Shown here one piece after another: positions 33,907 to 46,019 of a stretch of 64,000 nucleotides of DNA. Location: positions 1-64,000 of the forward strand of contig NQMI01000045.1 in NCBI GenBank assembly GCA_002270565.1, in the 5' to 3' direction. A program made the position numbers and the translations under genes. The notes beneath the pieces are model-generated. The model was not told the DNA's origin. It saw only the letters and a program-made list of their open reading frames with translations, and ran no database searches. The first letter of the stretch is position 1; each line of letters starts with the position of its first letter. This DNA is from Stenocarpella maydis (taxonomy: Eukaryota > Ascomycota > Sordariomycetes > Diaporthales > Diaporthaceae).

Positions 33907-34415
33907 CAAGTACTAAAAAACAAGGGATGCATAGCTATGGGCTTTACAAAATATGAGGCGGCCGTCAGGTCCTGTGCTGATGTACCCAACACAGATGCTG
34001 CCGGTGCATGTGCCGTTTGTCAGTCCGATCGCTCGTTTACGAGGGATTTAGGTCAAGATGCAGAGATTACTCCGTATTAGGTTGTGTCAACCCGGACCCC
34101 TGTGGGTACCAGGCAGGTACCGAGTACCGAGTATAACCTGCAGCCAAGTACTCCGTAAGTGGAACAGCAGCTGCCACTGCAGCCGGCAGGCGTTGCGATT
34201 CAGGGCGCAGCAGCGCCTCTGGTATTTGGATACTTACCCCAAGTAGTCTACCGCCTCAACGCCCGCCCGCTTCCATCGCTCCTTTGTAGTCCGACCATTG
34301 CGCCCACTCGTCTCGCCAGCCTTAATGCCACTTAGTCCGATGAGTCGCCGCGCCGGAAGATGAGTGCATTCCCACCCGCGGCCCATCGCGAAACAAGCAG
34401 ACGCCGCCTCCGACC
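33907..34415. promoter_or_regulatory. Upstream region of the ClC gene
   Basis: 509 bases between two plus-strand genes. It contains the imperfect repeat GTACC/GGTACC around 34100-34135 and no recognised coding sequence. Confidence 0.35.
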
Positions 34416-37400
34416 ATGAACGACGCCAACGGCGCGGCCTCGTCGTCGTCGTCGTCGTCGTCGTCCTCGTCCTCCCAGTCGCCCCAGCACCGCTCACGAC
34501 CGCGCGACCAAGATGGCGCCCGCCCGCCCGAACCCGCAGGCAGCGGCCTTCTCGGCCATGACCCCATGGCCCAGGGCCTTGCCGAGCCGATATCCTTCAA
34601 GCGAAAGCAGAAGCGCCCCGGCCTGGGCCTGGGCCTGATCACCACCCTGACCGGCCCCCTGCTGGACCACCGAGGGGGCAGTGGCGCACGTCCTGACGCG
34701 CATGGGCTGCAGGATGACGGGCTTGGGGATTCTTCATCCCCGGGGACCTACTATCCCTCGCCCGGGAGGAGGCGTGGAGACAGCCAGGCGGGCTCGACCC
34801 CCAAGGACGGGGCGCCTATCGACTGGCACGTCGAAGGGCCAGGCCAGCGCGTGGGCTACGAGAACCTGACGGCTATCGACTGGATATTTGAATACACAAA
34901 GGAGAGGGCCAGGCTCAGGGTGCTGCACTCGAGCGCCGTGGGGCTTGTGGGCTACGCCCAGAGGCTGCTCGACGCAAGCCAGGAGTGGCTTGTCCTTGTC
35001 CTGACCGGGCTTCTCGTCGGCACTCTCGCCGCCGCCATCGATGTCGTCTCGGACTGGCTGGGCGACCTTAAGGCCGGGTACTGTTCCACGGCCGATGGCG
35101 GTGCTTTCTATCTCAACAAGCACTTTTGCTGTCTGGGCTACGACGAAGGCGCGCAGTGCATGGGCTGGCGTCCGTGGGCCACCGCATTGCACATTTCATC
35201 TGCCGGGGGGAAGTGGATCGTAGAGTACTTCTTCTTCATCTCCTTGTCGGTATGCTCGGCGCCCGCATCCTCCTTCGACCGGGAGCTTCTTTTGACAAGT
35301 ATCAGGTTCTCTCTGCTCTCTGCGCCAGCATTCTGGTAAACGAGTACTCGGTCTATGCAAGGCACAGTGGTATACCCGAGATCAAGACGGTGTTGGGTGG
35401 TTTTGTTATTCGGCGGTTTCTCGGCACGTGGACGCTTGTCACCAAATCCCTTGGCTTGGTAGGCTGCCCTTCTTTCTGCGCACCCAGGTCTGCCGCTGAC
35501 GGCACCCTAGTGTCTAGCTGTGGCCTCCGGCATGTGGTTGGGCAAGGAGGGTCCCTTGGTCCACGTTGCATGCTGCTGCTCAAACTTATTCATCAAACTT
35601 GCCCCCGCCATAAATGCAAATGAAGGTAATGTATGATCCTCTCCGAGAAAGCACGGGCAGGCCACCTAACAGGGCGCAGCTCGAAAGAGAGAGGTGCTCT
35701 CTGCCGCAGCGGCGTCAGGCATATCTGTGGCTTTCGGCGCCCCCATAGGCGGGGTGCTGTTCAGTCTCGAGGTAGGCCCGTCCCAACCAGTGTATCGGCT
35801 GGGCGAGGAGAGTCGCTGACTTTGACAGCAAATCTCGTACTACTTCCCTGACAAGACCATGTGGAAGAGTTTCGTCTGCGCCATGACCGCTGCTGTCGTC
35901 TTGAAAGCTCTGGACCCTTTCCGTACGGGGGAGACGGCCCTGTATCATGTCAAGTACAGCACAGAATGGCACAATTTTGAAGCAGTGGGCCCTTTTCTTG
36001 TCCTCGGCTTCATAGGGGTGAGGTCCTGTCGCATCTTCTCAAGCTGCAAGGTCACTAATCATGAAGCAGGGCATCTATGGCGGTCTTTTCATCAAACTCA
36101 ACATGAAGGTCGCCTCCTGGAAAAAGGCTCGGGCCATCTCCAAGGAATGGCTTCCGGGGCCTGTTACGCAGGTCGCCATCATCTCGTTGCTGACCGCCCT
36201 CATCAACTATCCTAACCTCTACATGCGGGCGCAGTCATCAGAGCTCGTGGCAAACCTATTCTCCGAATGCTCCAAGCTGCTGGACGACCAGTTTGGCCTG
36301 TGCAAGACGGGGGCAGCCACGGCAGGCACCATCGTTCTGCTCCTGTTTGCCGCCATCCTCGGCTTCTTCCTCGCAGGCATCACCTTCGGCCTGCAGATCC
36401 CCGCCGGCATCATCCTCCCGTCCATGGCCATTGGCGCGCTTTCAGGCCGTGCCGTTGGCATCATCATGGAGATCTGGGTGCACAACCACCCCGGCTTCAT
36501 CGCCTTTCAGCAGTGTGAGCCGGATATCCCCTGCATTAACCCGGGCACCTACGCCATCATCGGCGCGGCGTCGACGCTCGCGGGGGTCACGCGCATGACT
36601 GTGTCCATCGTGGTCATCATGTTCGAGCTCACGGGGGCTCTGACATATGTGCTCCCCATCATGATCGCCGTCATGATCTCCAAGTGGGTCGGCGACGCCT
36701 TCGGCCGCAGGGGCATCTACGAGTCGTGGATCCACTTCAACGAGTACCCTTTCCTGGACAACAGCGACAAGAACGTCGCCTCGATCCCGGACATACCCGC
36801 CGGCCAGGTCATGACCCGGATCGAAGATCTGGTCGTCCTCACCGCGACGGACCACACCATCGCCTCGCTGCAGTCCATCCTCGAGACCCAGCCCTACCGC
36901 GGCTTCCCCGTCGTCTCGGACCCGCGCGACGCCATCCTGCTGGGCTACATCTCGCGCGCCGAGCTGCAGTACAACCTGGCCGGTGCGTCGCGGCCGCCCC
37001 GCTCGCTCCCGCCCGAGGCCGAGGCCTTCTTCAGCCACCAGCCGCTCGCCGACCCCCGCACCACGCTCGACCTCCGGCCCTGGGTCGACCAGACCCCCAT
37101 CACGCTGCCCTCGCGCGCCAGCTTCCACCTCGCAGTCAGCTACTTCCAGAAGATCGGCCTGCGCTACGTGCTCTTCAGCGACAGGGGCGTCCTCCAGGGG
37201 CTCCTGACCAAGAAGGACGTCTGGCAGGTTCTCAACGGCGCCGAGGAGACGCGGCGGACCGAAGGAGCCGCTGGCGGCGGGGTCCGGGGAGGACTTTCGG
37301 GCAATGCTGGGGTCGAGACGGGCATCACGCGCGAGGAGGGCGAGGGGGAGCACAGGGGCCTTCTGGAGAGGGGCAGTCTCGTCGACGAGGCGCCCAGTCC

Positions 37401-37428
37401 TGGGGTTGAGGTCCAGTCCATATTGTAG
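34416..37428 (+). CDS. Voltage-gated chloride channel/transporter, ClC-3/4/5 type
   Basis: Six exons: 34416-35249, 35306-35458, 35511-35625, 35680-35771, 35829-36017 and 36070-37428, with introns of 52-57 nt, giving 913 residues. The long N-terminus starts with a serine run encoded by TCG/TCC repeats and has no membrane segments until about 185. The selectivity-filter motifs are [26 protein letters not shown] (gating Glu) and [24 protein letters not shown] and [13 protein letters not shown] are strongly conserved and fix the exon joins. Two CBS domains form the C-terminus: the first begins at [13 protein letters not shown], the second covers [20 protein letters not shown]. These features place it with the intracellular 2Cl-/H+ exchangers of endosomes, vacuole and Golgi (yeast Gef1 is the functional counterpart). 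A Gly/Glu-rich tail of about 60 residues follows. Confidence 0.92.
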
Positions 37429-37723
37429 AATTACTTGCGCACCTGGACAGGCGCATATACATGTATATCCTTGGATGGTGCGGTGTTAGCAATCGTCAAT
37501 ATAGAACGCCCGTCACATGCAATGATGTAGACATGTATATGGACTGGGGTACTTCTTGATTATTAGTGGTTCCAACTATAGCTCGTGAGAGGCTGGACGA
37601 ACATGCTCTGGAGTCATGACAAGCTATACCCCTTTTCGCAAAGGGCCTTCTCCTTGCGTAGTCAGCCCTGCAACCACAGACAGACTTTTAAACCTGTCAA
37701 ATTCCCGAGCCTTCCCAACTGCC

Positions 37724-40639
37724 CTAATACTCAAAATCATCATCCACGGCAGGCCCCTTGGTCTTCGTGACGCTCTCCTGCTTGCGGTACATCTCGGCGA
37801 CCTGGCGCGACGTGGTAGCCTCGTCAGGCTTCTTGTCGTCGCGTACCTTTATGAAGCGGGGGAACCGCAGCGAGATGCCCTTCTCCCCGGCCGGGTCGAC
37901 CCCCTCCTTGATACCGGCCTTGTACCGCGGGCTGAGGGTGAGGTCGGCGGTGCGCACCTCCCAGACGTGGCGGGGCTCGAACCACACGTCGGGCTGGTGC
38001 TGGCCCCCGGACGAGTGCGAGTAGAAGGGCTTGGGCCGGTCGATGACAGTGCCGGAGAGGGACTTGTGCAGCTCTTCGAGCACGGCCTCGCTGAACCCCG
38101 TCCCGATGTTGCACACGGTTTCGTACGTGTCCGACGCCGGGCTGTAGCACGCCAGCAGGAAGGCCCCGTACACGGACGTGCGCTTGCCCTTGCCGTAGTA
38201 GGCGCCCAGCACGACGAGGTCGAGCGAGTCGCCCACGCCGGAGAGGTAGTCTTTCTTGATCTGGGTTGGGGTGTACTGTTAGCATGAGGGTCGGGAGGCA
38301 GGAGGCGTCCAGATGCTTACCTTCAGCCAGTTGCGACTGCGCTTGCTGGGCTCATATCCACTCTCCTCACCGTCAAGCATCTTCACCATCAGGCCTTCGC
38401 AGGACGCCTTGACACTCTCGTCCAGGAACTGCTGAATCTCATCGAGCTCCTTGCCGTTCATGTGTACTGCAAACGCGAACTCGCCTTCGACAGGGGTAAA
38501 TGCCGTGCTTAGGAGCTCCCGACGTTCTCGCAGCGACTTCTCCACGAGGGCCTCGCCGTTGAGGTACAGCAGATCGAACGCAAAAACGCAGACCTTGACC
38601 TTGACGTCCTCGACCTTGACGTCCTTCTTCTTCCGCGTCATCAGCTGCTGGAACGGGAGGACCTTCTTCTCTTCGGTATCCCAGGCCACGGTCTCGCAGT
38701 CGAGCACGAAGCTCTTGGTGTCTCCCTTGACCCACGTGTCCAGCTTGGCGAGTATGTCGGGGTACTTTTTGGACAAGTCCTCCGAATTCCTCGAGAAGAT
38801 GGACGCCACGCCGTCGCCAACAGGCTGGATTGAGCCAGCCGCGGCCTGGCTGAGCTCCTGCTTTGCGTCCTTTGCGACGTAGTGGATCTGTGCACGCTCG
38901 CCGTCATATTTGTACTCGCAGGTGAAGTTTTGCCCCTCGAACCGGTCCAAAACCTCCGTGATGGCTTTGGTCGGCTTTGCCAACATGGGCTTGAGCGGCA
39001 CCCCGGGCCGCAGCTTGCAGTTCTTGCGAAGGTTCAGAATGCCGTGCTCCAGCATCGCAGGAATAATGGCATCGTAGCTCGGCAGCTCGCTGTAGACGGT
39101 CTTGAGCGTGGCCTCGGCCTTTTCCATCTCGGCGGTGCTGGGCACCTTGCCCTCCTGTTCGGCCTCGTGGCAAATCATAGCCTGGGCAAGGGAGACCAGC
39201 ACGGTCCTCTCTGCGAGACCAAGCCGTAGCTTGCCTTCTAAGAAGCGGATGATGTACTTGGCCTCGCTGGGGCCGCCCTTGTCCTTGGTGATATCAACCT
39301 TGCCCGTGCCCTGAGAGTCAGCCGCGGACAACAGCTTCTTGATTCCATCGACCTTCCTGCCCTGCGCACCATTTCCGGTGACAGTCGCGATATCCATCAA
39401 TCCTTTGTGAACACCGCGTACTGTCAGAGGCTTTGGCTTGAACATGGTCGGCTGAGTAGACCTCGACTTGACCGCTACCAGTCCTAGATCGCCAATCTCC
39501 TTCTGGTCGTTCTTGATCACCTGCAGGCTGCGCCCCGTACTCTCTCCAATGGCCTTCATAATCAGAGACTCGCCAATACCCAGCTCTACGCCTGCATAAT
39601 CAGGTGCCAGCTTATTGATCATCAAAAGTACTGTTGGCAGCAGGTCGTCCGGGGTAAGCCGCAACACTTGGCGCAAGAACAGTGAGCAGTGAGCCATGAT
39701 CTCCAACCTCTTGCTGGTAAGCTCGACAAGAGAGAAAGTCTGGCAGAGCGCAGCATACGGTACTGGCTCGCCCGGCTTCCAATCAGGATATGGGTCCTTG
39801 GCCTTGGCCGCCAGTTTGGTTTGCACCGTCTTTCTGGCCTTCTCGACGACATCGGTCTTCTCGTCCTCTCCGCTCTCTTCAGCTTCCGGCTCTGCTTCGG
39901 AGGCGGAATTTGTTGCAGCTGCCGCGCTATCATCTTCCTCGGCCGGCTCAGGCCTCGGGCTCGCCTTCTTCTTCTTTCTGGGCGCTGGAGCTGCCGTCTT
40001 TGTCGACTTCTTCTCCTTCTGCGCTTTGGGTTTCGGCGAGGGCGCATCCTCCATGGTCATATCCCCCTCGTCATCCTGAACCACTTTCCGTCCCCTGCGA
40101 GATCGCTTCACAGCAGGGGTATCCTCCTCTGCTTCGTCTTCTGCTTCCATCTTCTTGTCGGGCGATGCTGCTGCCTCTTTTGAGGATTTCGGGGGCCGAC
40201 CGCGCTTCTTGGAACCTATGCGCACCTTGTCAGCTGAGGTTCCATGGATGGTGCATGTGTCACTGACCTTTGACAGGCTCTGAATTCTCCTTTGCACTGT
40301 TACTGCCCGGGCTACTCTGGCTCGCCACCTTTGCCTTGTTTGCCGTGACCTCCTCGGAACTTCCATCCTCTTTCTTTGCAGCGGCTTCTTTCTTTGGCTT
40401 GTCCGCCGCCTTCGTCGCAAACGACAACTTGGTCTGTTGTGTTGGAGTTGGCTTGGAGCCGTCGGATTTGCCGAAGAACTTGCTATAGTGCGGCAGACAC
40501 CAAGTCAGCCATTGGACTCGGAAGGCTACTCGGTATGGTTTTTTATGAATCGCACCACAACCTAGAGGCCATGGAGCACACACCCCAAGGTCGACTGCGA
40601 CGACTTGACGTACCCCAGGGTCGCTTGTTTGGGCGCCAT
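37724..40639 (-). CDS. CDC9: DNA ligase I (Cdc9)
   Basis: Exons 40639-40584, 40482-40268, 40215-38321 and 38260-37724 give 900 residues. The enzyme joins Okazaki fragments and completes excision repair. The PCNA-interaction motif QSTLGKFF is assembled across the first intron (QSTL-G from exon 1, KFF from exon 2). Residues about 30-230 are a charged, disordered region rich in Lys/Glu/Ala with basic clusters (KKRGRPPKS) that can serve as nuclear signals. The DNA-binding domain follows. The adenylation motif is EYKYDGERAQIH with the active lysine about K526. FVLDCETVAWD, EGLMVKML, NWLKIKKDYL and FPRFIKVRDD are the remaining ligase motifs. The OB-fold contains VVLGAYYGKGKR. ATG 40639 is supported by the PIP box starting at residue 15. 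MCB-like motifs lie upstream. Confidence 0.92.
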
Positions 40640-41439
40640 TGCGAGAAGCGGCCGGAGCGCCCTTCGCGTTGAGAGGTGCAGGGAATGCTTGGAAACTAGA
40701 CAAGAACGATTTCGTGCCTGTGAGAAATGGATTAAATATTTTGAATTTCCAGCTGGACAAAGTGGCCCAGGGCCGCGAAATAAGTGCATCGGCTGAGGGA
40801 GGATGGCTCTAGGCAGAAGCCAGAGAGGGGGGGGGGGCGGCGGCAGAGACAGGCGGCAGCTTTGGGTGTTAGTGAGGATGACGCGCCGTTTTGGGAGAGT
40901 TACGCGCCGGATCTATTTGTACGCGACTCTCACGTGCCAAGACCCGACCGTTTCTCTTCCTATCCTCAACATAAACCCCCCCCCCTTCTCCACCTTGCTG
41001 ATTCACCATTCTCGTCTCATCGTCATAAACAATTTTTTTCTCCTTCTCTCTTGGAACCCCTCCACTCACGTATATTCCGGATTCCAGTCGAGTTCAAAAT
41101 GCGGACTCAAGTCGTGGGGGTTTCAGCAATGCCGTAGTAGCGAGAGCTGGTCCGCACGCTAGTCATCCCAATGCTAACGGCTTCATTATACCAATCACTG
41201 GTGGCTGCCATGAGCAAGAATGGAGAATGATTTCACTCAACACGGCATTTGATTGTATCCGAGTTTCTTGAGCAAAGTCGTCAATAACGTGAGCTTCCCT
41301 GGTCACGCCATGCTCTAAGTTGTTGTTTGGATATTGTACATTGCGCGACGACCACCTTAACTGGTCCACCTCCTTCAGAACCCTATCATACTCTTGGAAC
41401 CATCTCCACTCAACTTCCATTCACACTGTCCCCTAAGTT
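40640..41439. promoter_or_regulatory. Promoter of DNA ligase I and 3' flank of PDA1
   Basis: 800 bases between two minus-strand genes. The left 300 bases carry the ligase I promoter with a cluster of ACGCG motifs (listed separately) and a G-run at 40830-40839. The right part is unremarkable. Confidence 0.5.
40881..40925 (-). promoter_or_regulatory. Cluster of three MCB-like ACGCG motifs
   Basis: ACGCG occurs at 40881-40885, 40902-40906 and 40921-40925, about 240-290 bases upstream of the ligase I start codon. ACGCGT is the MluI cell-cycle box bound by MBF (Mbp1-Swi6), which drives S-phase genes including CDC9 in yeasts. These copies match the ACGCG core but not the final T on this strand, so binding is inferred. 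Confidence 0.45.
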
Positions 41440-42939
41440 TTAGGCAAAGTAAAAGTTCTCCTCCGGAACCCGGCCCCTGATGAATGGAGGCTCTGATCCC
41501 CTGACGTAGATGTCCTCGTATAGGATCTGAGGGGTAGCCTCCGGCACGGGCATCGCCTCAGCGATGGCGACCTCGTCATTGACGTGGTTGCGGGCCTCCT
41601 TGTCGATGGTCTTGAGCTCGTCCTCGGACGCGACGTTCCACTCGAGGATGTGCTTCTTCAGGCCGGAGATGGGGTCGTTGGTGCTGCGCATGCGCTGGAT
41701 CTCCTCGCGAGTTCGGTAGGTGGTGCCGGGGTCCGACATGGAGTGGCCTCCGTATCGGTAGGTGACGTACTCCAGGACAAGAGGGCCGTTGTCAGCATCG
41801 TTCCATTGCTTGCCGTACTTCACCGCAGCCTTGACGGCAAGAACGTCCATGCCGTTAACCTTGAGGCCAGGGATGTACTGCCCACGCTTGTAGTAGTCTG
41901 TCAGAGCAGATGAACGAGCTGCTGCCGTGCCCATACCGTACTTGTTGTCTGTTGAACTAGAGTTAGCGGGTGTCCGCGGACACTCAAACCGGGGGGGGGG
42001 TTGCTTACTCTCGCAGCCGAACAGCGCTGGGAGGTTCCACAGCTTGGCCATGTTGAAAGCCTCAAAGACCTGGCCCTGGTTGCTGGCACCATCACCGTAC
42101 AGGATGATGGAGGAATTCTTACGGCCAGTGTACTTGTGGGCAAAGGCCAGACCGGCACCAACAGGGACCTGAGCACCGACAATGCCGTTTCCACCGTAAA
42201 AGTTCTTGGCGAACATGTGCATGGAACCACCCTTTCCGTAAGCAATACCCTCACGCCTGCCCAAGAGCTCACCGATGATGGACCGCACGGTGGCGCCACG
42301 CATCAGGGCATATCCGTGGCAACGGTAGGCGGTGATGACGTCGTCGTCCTTGGTGATAGCGTGCTCGATACCGGTGGCGACGGCCTCTTGGCCTGTCGAC
42401 AAGTGGCAGAAACCTCGGATCTTCTTCTCCTTGTACAGTCGGTCGGCGGCCATCTCCATCTGTCTGTGGAACCAAGTCCGTCAGCGCCTGCTACGTGATT
42501 CTGCCCGTTTCAGGGATTTGGATCAACAGCTCGTTCAGGGCGTGGCATACCTGGTGACAACCATGTCGTAGTACATCTGCTTGAGCTCTTTCTTCGTCAC
42601 CTCGAGGGTGTATGGGGGCGGGTCCAGCTCGTATGTCTCGAAGCTCTCATCGCTGAGGCTTACTGTGAAGGGCTCCTCGTCAGACTGATCAGGGGACTCG
42701 GTCAGTTTCGATTATTTGGTAGCTGGTGCCGGAGCATCCCTCGCACCCGCAGCGCGTGGCTCGGGTGTGGCAGGCAGGGCTGGGCCTGCGAATTCACTTG
42801 CCTTCGGGACTGCGCCCTTGTCAACGCTGGCGGACGCAGCGTTGGTGGTGACGGACCGGCGAGCCGCAACGATGGGGATCGACGGGCGTGCGGTGCGCAA
42901 AGGCACCGCACGGGGTATCCTGGCGGCTCTGGAGAACAT
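41440..42939 (-). CDS. PDA1: Pyruvate dehydrogenase E1 alpha subunit, mitochondrial
   Basis: Decarboxylates pyruvate with thiamine diphosphate in the mitochondrial pyruvate dehydrogenase complex, paired with E1 beta (Pdb1). Exons 42939-42802, 42684-42551, 42463-42009 and 41948-41440 give 411 residues. The N-terminus is an Arg/Ser-rich mitochondrial presequence (MFSRAARIPRAV). The thiamine motif runs from GDGASNQG to FGCENN; the second N is restored by splicing. YRYGGHSMSDPGTTYRTREE is the phosphorylation loop. Intron 1 (42801-42685, 117 nt) has no usable GT donor: AAG is followed by GCAAGT, a perfect GC-AG donor, and the acceptor is CAG. It is in phase, contains an in-frame TAA, and its removal gives GAVPK-SDEEPFTVSLSDE, as in relatives. 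Start and end match the family. Confidence 0.93.
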
Positions 42940-43779
42940 CTTGTCGACGACAATGGGTAGTCGGGACAGGTTTGGGGGGGGGGAAGGGAGCGGGTGTTGG
43001 TCGGCGGGATAAGCTGTCGCGAGGTGGGCAAAGGCCGAGAATTATTCTCTCTCAACATTGTCGGGAAACAGCTCACTCCTTTTGGGTTTAGCGCCATCTG
43101 CGGTCGCCGAAGATTGGGCCGTTGGTCAGAGCTCCTGCACCGGACCTCCAGGCCTGGCAGGCCTGGCGCTCAACGTTGAGAGCTGAAGCGCTGGGAGCTG
43201 AAGCGCCCGAGCGCCGCAGCCGGCCGGCCAGTCAGCCCATGTCAGTTCAGGTCCGCAGTCCACCTGTGCAATCACCTGGCGCGTCCGGAGATGATGGTTG
43301 TTTGTGTCTCATTCAAAAGCTACTGCAGATGAGCTCGTTTATCCCCGCACTGGCTCCGTTACAAGACTCAAACAATACCTCGCGTATCTCTCCTCGCCCC
43401 GCCATTCCCGAATTTCCCATTATGTTGGAACCTACCAACCAAGGCAACGCCCAGCCAGCCTCAGTGTCAACGCCCCAGCCATGCGGATGAATAAAATATG
43501 GAAACCTGGAGTCCGCGCCAGGAGCTCAAAGCAACAATAATTTTGTAGCCAGAAAATGCGATGTTTACCCCCATATGCAAACAATGGTGTCGGCGGCCAA
43601 AGGTCAGCCCAACCGGCTCATGCGATGTATGCCGTAAAAAGGATGAAGTCTCTAACGGTCTTTGCTCGGCAAACAAAAGACATCCTGATGAGTGCCACCC
43701 GACTAGAGTAAGAGAAATCTTTTCGAACAGCCGATTCTGACACGAGCAGTACCGGCGTTGATGAGGTAATATTGTCGGT
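42940..43779. promoter_or_regulatory. Promoter of PDA1 and 3' flank of the F-box gene
   Basis: 840 bases between two minus-strand genes. A 12-base direct repeat (GAGCTGAAGCGC) occurs at 43180-43191 and 43195-43206. A G-run at 42973-42982 lies close to the PDA1 start. No gene is recognised. Confidence 0.4.
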
Positions 43780-46019
43780 TTAGTCGTGGAAGAACGTGGT
43801 GCCTTGCCGGAGGGGTGCCGTTGAGGGGCCGGCGTCTCTCATGTCGACATCTTCAATCCCGCTGTCGTGAGGCCCAAGGCTGTGAAGCAACGCTGGTTGT
43901 GGCGGGCGATAGTCCAGAGGCAAGGCACTCTTTGGCCGGTCGGGTTCTTCAAGCGAGCTCAGTGCGAATGGGCTGTCGTCTTCTGGTGGGGGAGAAAAGG
44001 ACCAGACCTGGTCGGCCAACGTCAGTTTGTAACCCGTGTCGTGATCGTCTTGGTGGGATCGGTACTAACCTCCATGATGGTTCGATTGTTTCGAAGAGCC
44101 ATGGCCACGCATTTCTCATCCTCGAAAGCCACGCGCCACACAGCCTCGCCTTGGGCGATCAGCTCACGGACCAGGTGGCCCGTCTTCAGATCCCAGACCT
44201 TGACACGGCCATCGCTGCCACCGCTGACAACTCGAGTATCATCGAATTGCAAGCTTGTTACGCTGTTATCGTGCGCAGCCAGCCTGTGAATGGGGACGAA
44301 CTTCGAGAGTGACCAGACTCTGACGGAACCATCAGAGCCGCCCGTGACAAGAGTGTCCCCGCGCATCTGAAGCTGGCCCACGAGTGAGGTATGCCCTTGC
44401 AGGACCGCCTGGCACTCCCTGTGTCGTGTCAGCCAATATACGTTGAAGCAATCACATGAGTCAACTCACCCTGTGTTTGCGTTCCAAATTCGCACACTCG
44501 TGTCCAGGCTACCCGTTGCTACCCTCGCGCCATCAAAGGCAATAGCATAAATCTGGCTGTAATGGCCTTGCAGCGTGTGTAGACATCTGCCCTCCGAAAT
44601 GCTCCAGACCTTTGCGGTAGTATCGTAACTGCCTGAAACCACTATATCTCCCTTGATCTCCAAGCATCGAACACTAGCTTGATGACCTACAAGGACGTTG
44701 CGGCAGACACCAGTCTCGATATTCCAGACACGAAGGGTGGTATCTCTCGAGCCTGAAATCGCGGTCTTGGAGTCAGACATCTTGAGACAACGCACAGTTG
44801 ACGTGTGGCCTCTTAGGGTGTGGACGCAGTTCCTGAGGAGAAGTCAGTAAGTGCACCATCAAGATTTCACGGAGGTATGATATCCTTACCCAGTGCTCAG
44901 GTCCCAGACCCGCACGTCGCGATCACAGCCGCCACTGACCAGCATGTCTTCCCACGGGACCATAGCCCAGACGCCCATCACATGGCCCTGTAGCACGCGC
45001 AGCGCGTTGCCTTCGGTGTCGAAGACGTGGATCTTGGCGTTATCCAGAGCCACAACGATGTAACGAGGTGTCAGATGCAAGCTGGTCACGACACCACCAT
45101 CCTGTGTGATAGCCCGTGTGGTAGCCTTGCCACCAGTCCGCCATGCAGCATCCACCAAGTACCTCTGCTTGAAGTGCGATTTGTATGTCCTCAGCTTGGG
45201 ACGCGAGCCCGGGACCGAGCCGTCCAGACTCCTTGAAGCCGACATACCAGTCGCAGTCGGCAACGCTCCTGGGAAACTATGCATGTGGTTCGAGAATGGG
45301 GTATCCAGGCCAACGAGAGGCTGTGCCCCGGGTCGAGATGCGTATAGGGGCACCGTAGTGCCCACCTCAGACAGACGGCGGCCATAATCATGTTTGACGC
45401 AGAGGTTTTTCCAAGTCATGTCGTCGCTGAGGAGATCTCGCCATCTCCGTGATACCTGGGATGCCCTCGCTAGGACCTTGGGGTCGTCGATGAATGACAG
45501 GATCTAGATTGGTCAGCATCAGACAGACGGATCCCGAGGGAGAGAGCATGCGATCGAGAGACTCACCCTAAGACATAACTCATCAGGAAGACTGGTAAAG
45601 GGGTCCTTCTTGAGTAGTGGGCTGACGAATTGATGGACGAATGACAGCTGCTGGCTTGTGCACAGGTTCAACAAGTCGGCTAGGATGCGCGTCCGCTGAG
45701 GGCCGTTGCAGGTCTGGAAATGTTGACGGCACTTGGCCAGGAAGATGTCCTCATCATCGGCTGCATCGCTCCAGTCGGGCTGTGCGTGGGTTGGGCCAGG
45801 CGATGCCGCCGGTGTTGGAGGCGGCGGCGGCGAACCGGTCAGGGTCTGGTCGAAGTCGGCAGCGGGTGTGCTCATGCTGGGAGTCGGCGGTCCCCTGGGC
45901 GGTCTAGGCTGAGGGATCTTGATGGTGTGGTTTCCGTTACCCATGACGACATCCTCACTCGAATACAGACTGGCTCTCCTATCTGAGAAGCTGAGCGGTC
46001 GGTGGCCATAGCCATCCAT
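43780..46019 (-). CDS. F-box/WD40 protein, SCF ubiquitin ligase adaptor (Cdc4/FWD-1-like)
   Basis: Exons 46019-45567, 45503-44890, 44832-44470, 44418-44070 and 44007-43780 give 668 residues. F-box proteins bind Skp1 and present phosphorylated substrates to the Cul1 ligase. The N-terminus (1-100) is Pro-rich and disordered. A short helical segment (LNLCTSQQLSFVHQFVSPLL) precedes the F-box, whose core FTSLPDELCLR-ILSFIDD spans intron 1. From about 250 on, seven WD40 repeats follow, with the usual endings VRVWDLS, LRVWNIE, AKVWSIS, VRIWNAN, VRVWSLS and VKVWDLK. Introns fall between blades. The architecture fits Cdc4/Pop1 and Neurospora FWD-1, the FREQUENCY-degrading adaptor. Which orthologue it is needs a tree. 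MDGYGHRP is the first ATG in the frame. Confidence 0.88.

Noticed and set aside
36442..37353. 303-codon minus-strand frame opposite the ClC C-terminus
   Set aside because: It is antisense to the well-conserved CBS region. The composition (Arg, Asp, Gly, Val) is that of a GC-rich shadow frame.
42712..42801. Continuation of the PDA1 first exon to the TAA near 42712
   Set aside because: It would end the protein after 75 residues and add Pro/Ala sequence absent from relatives. The GC-AG intron explains it.
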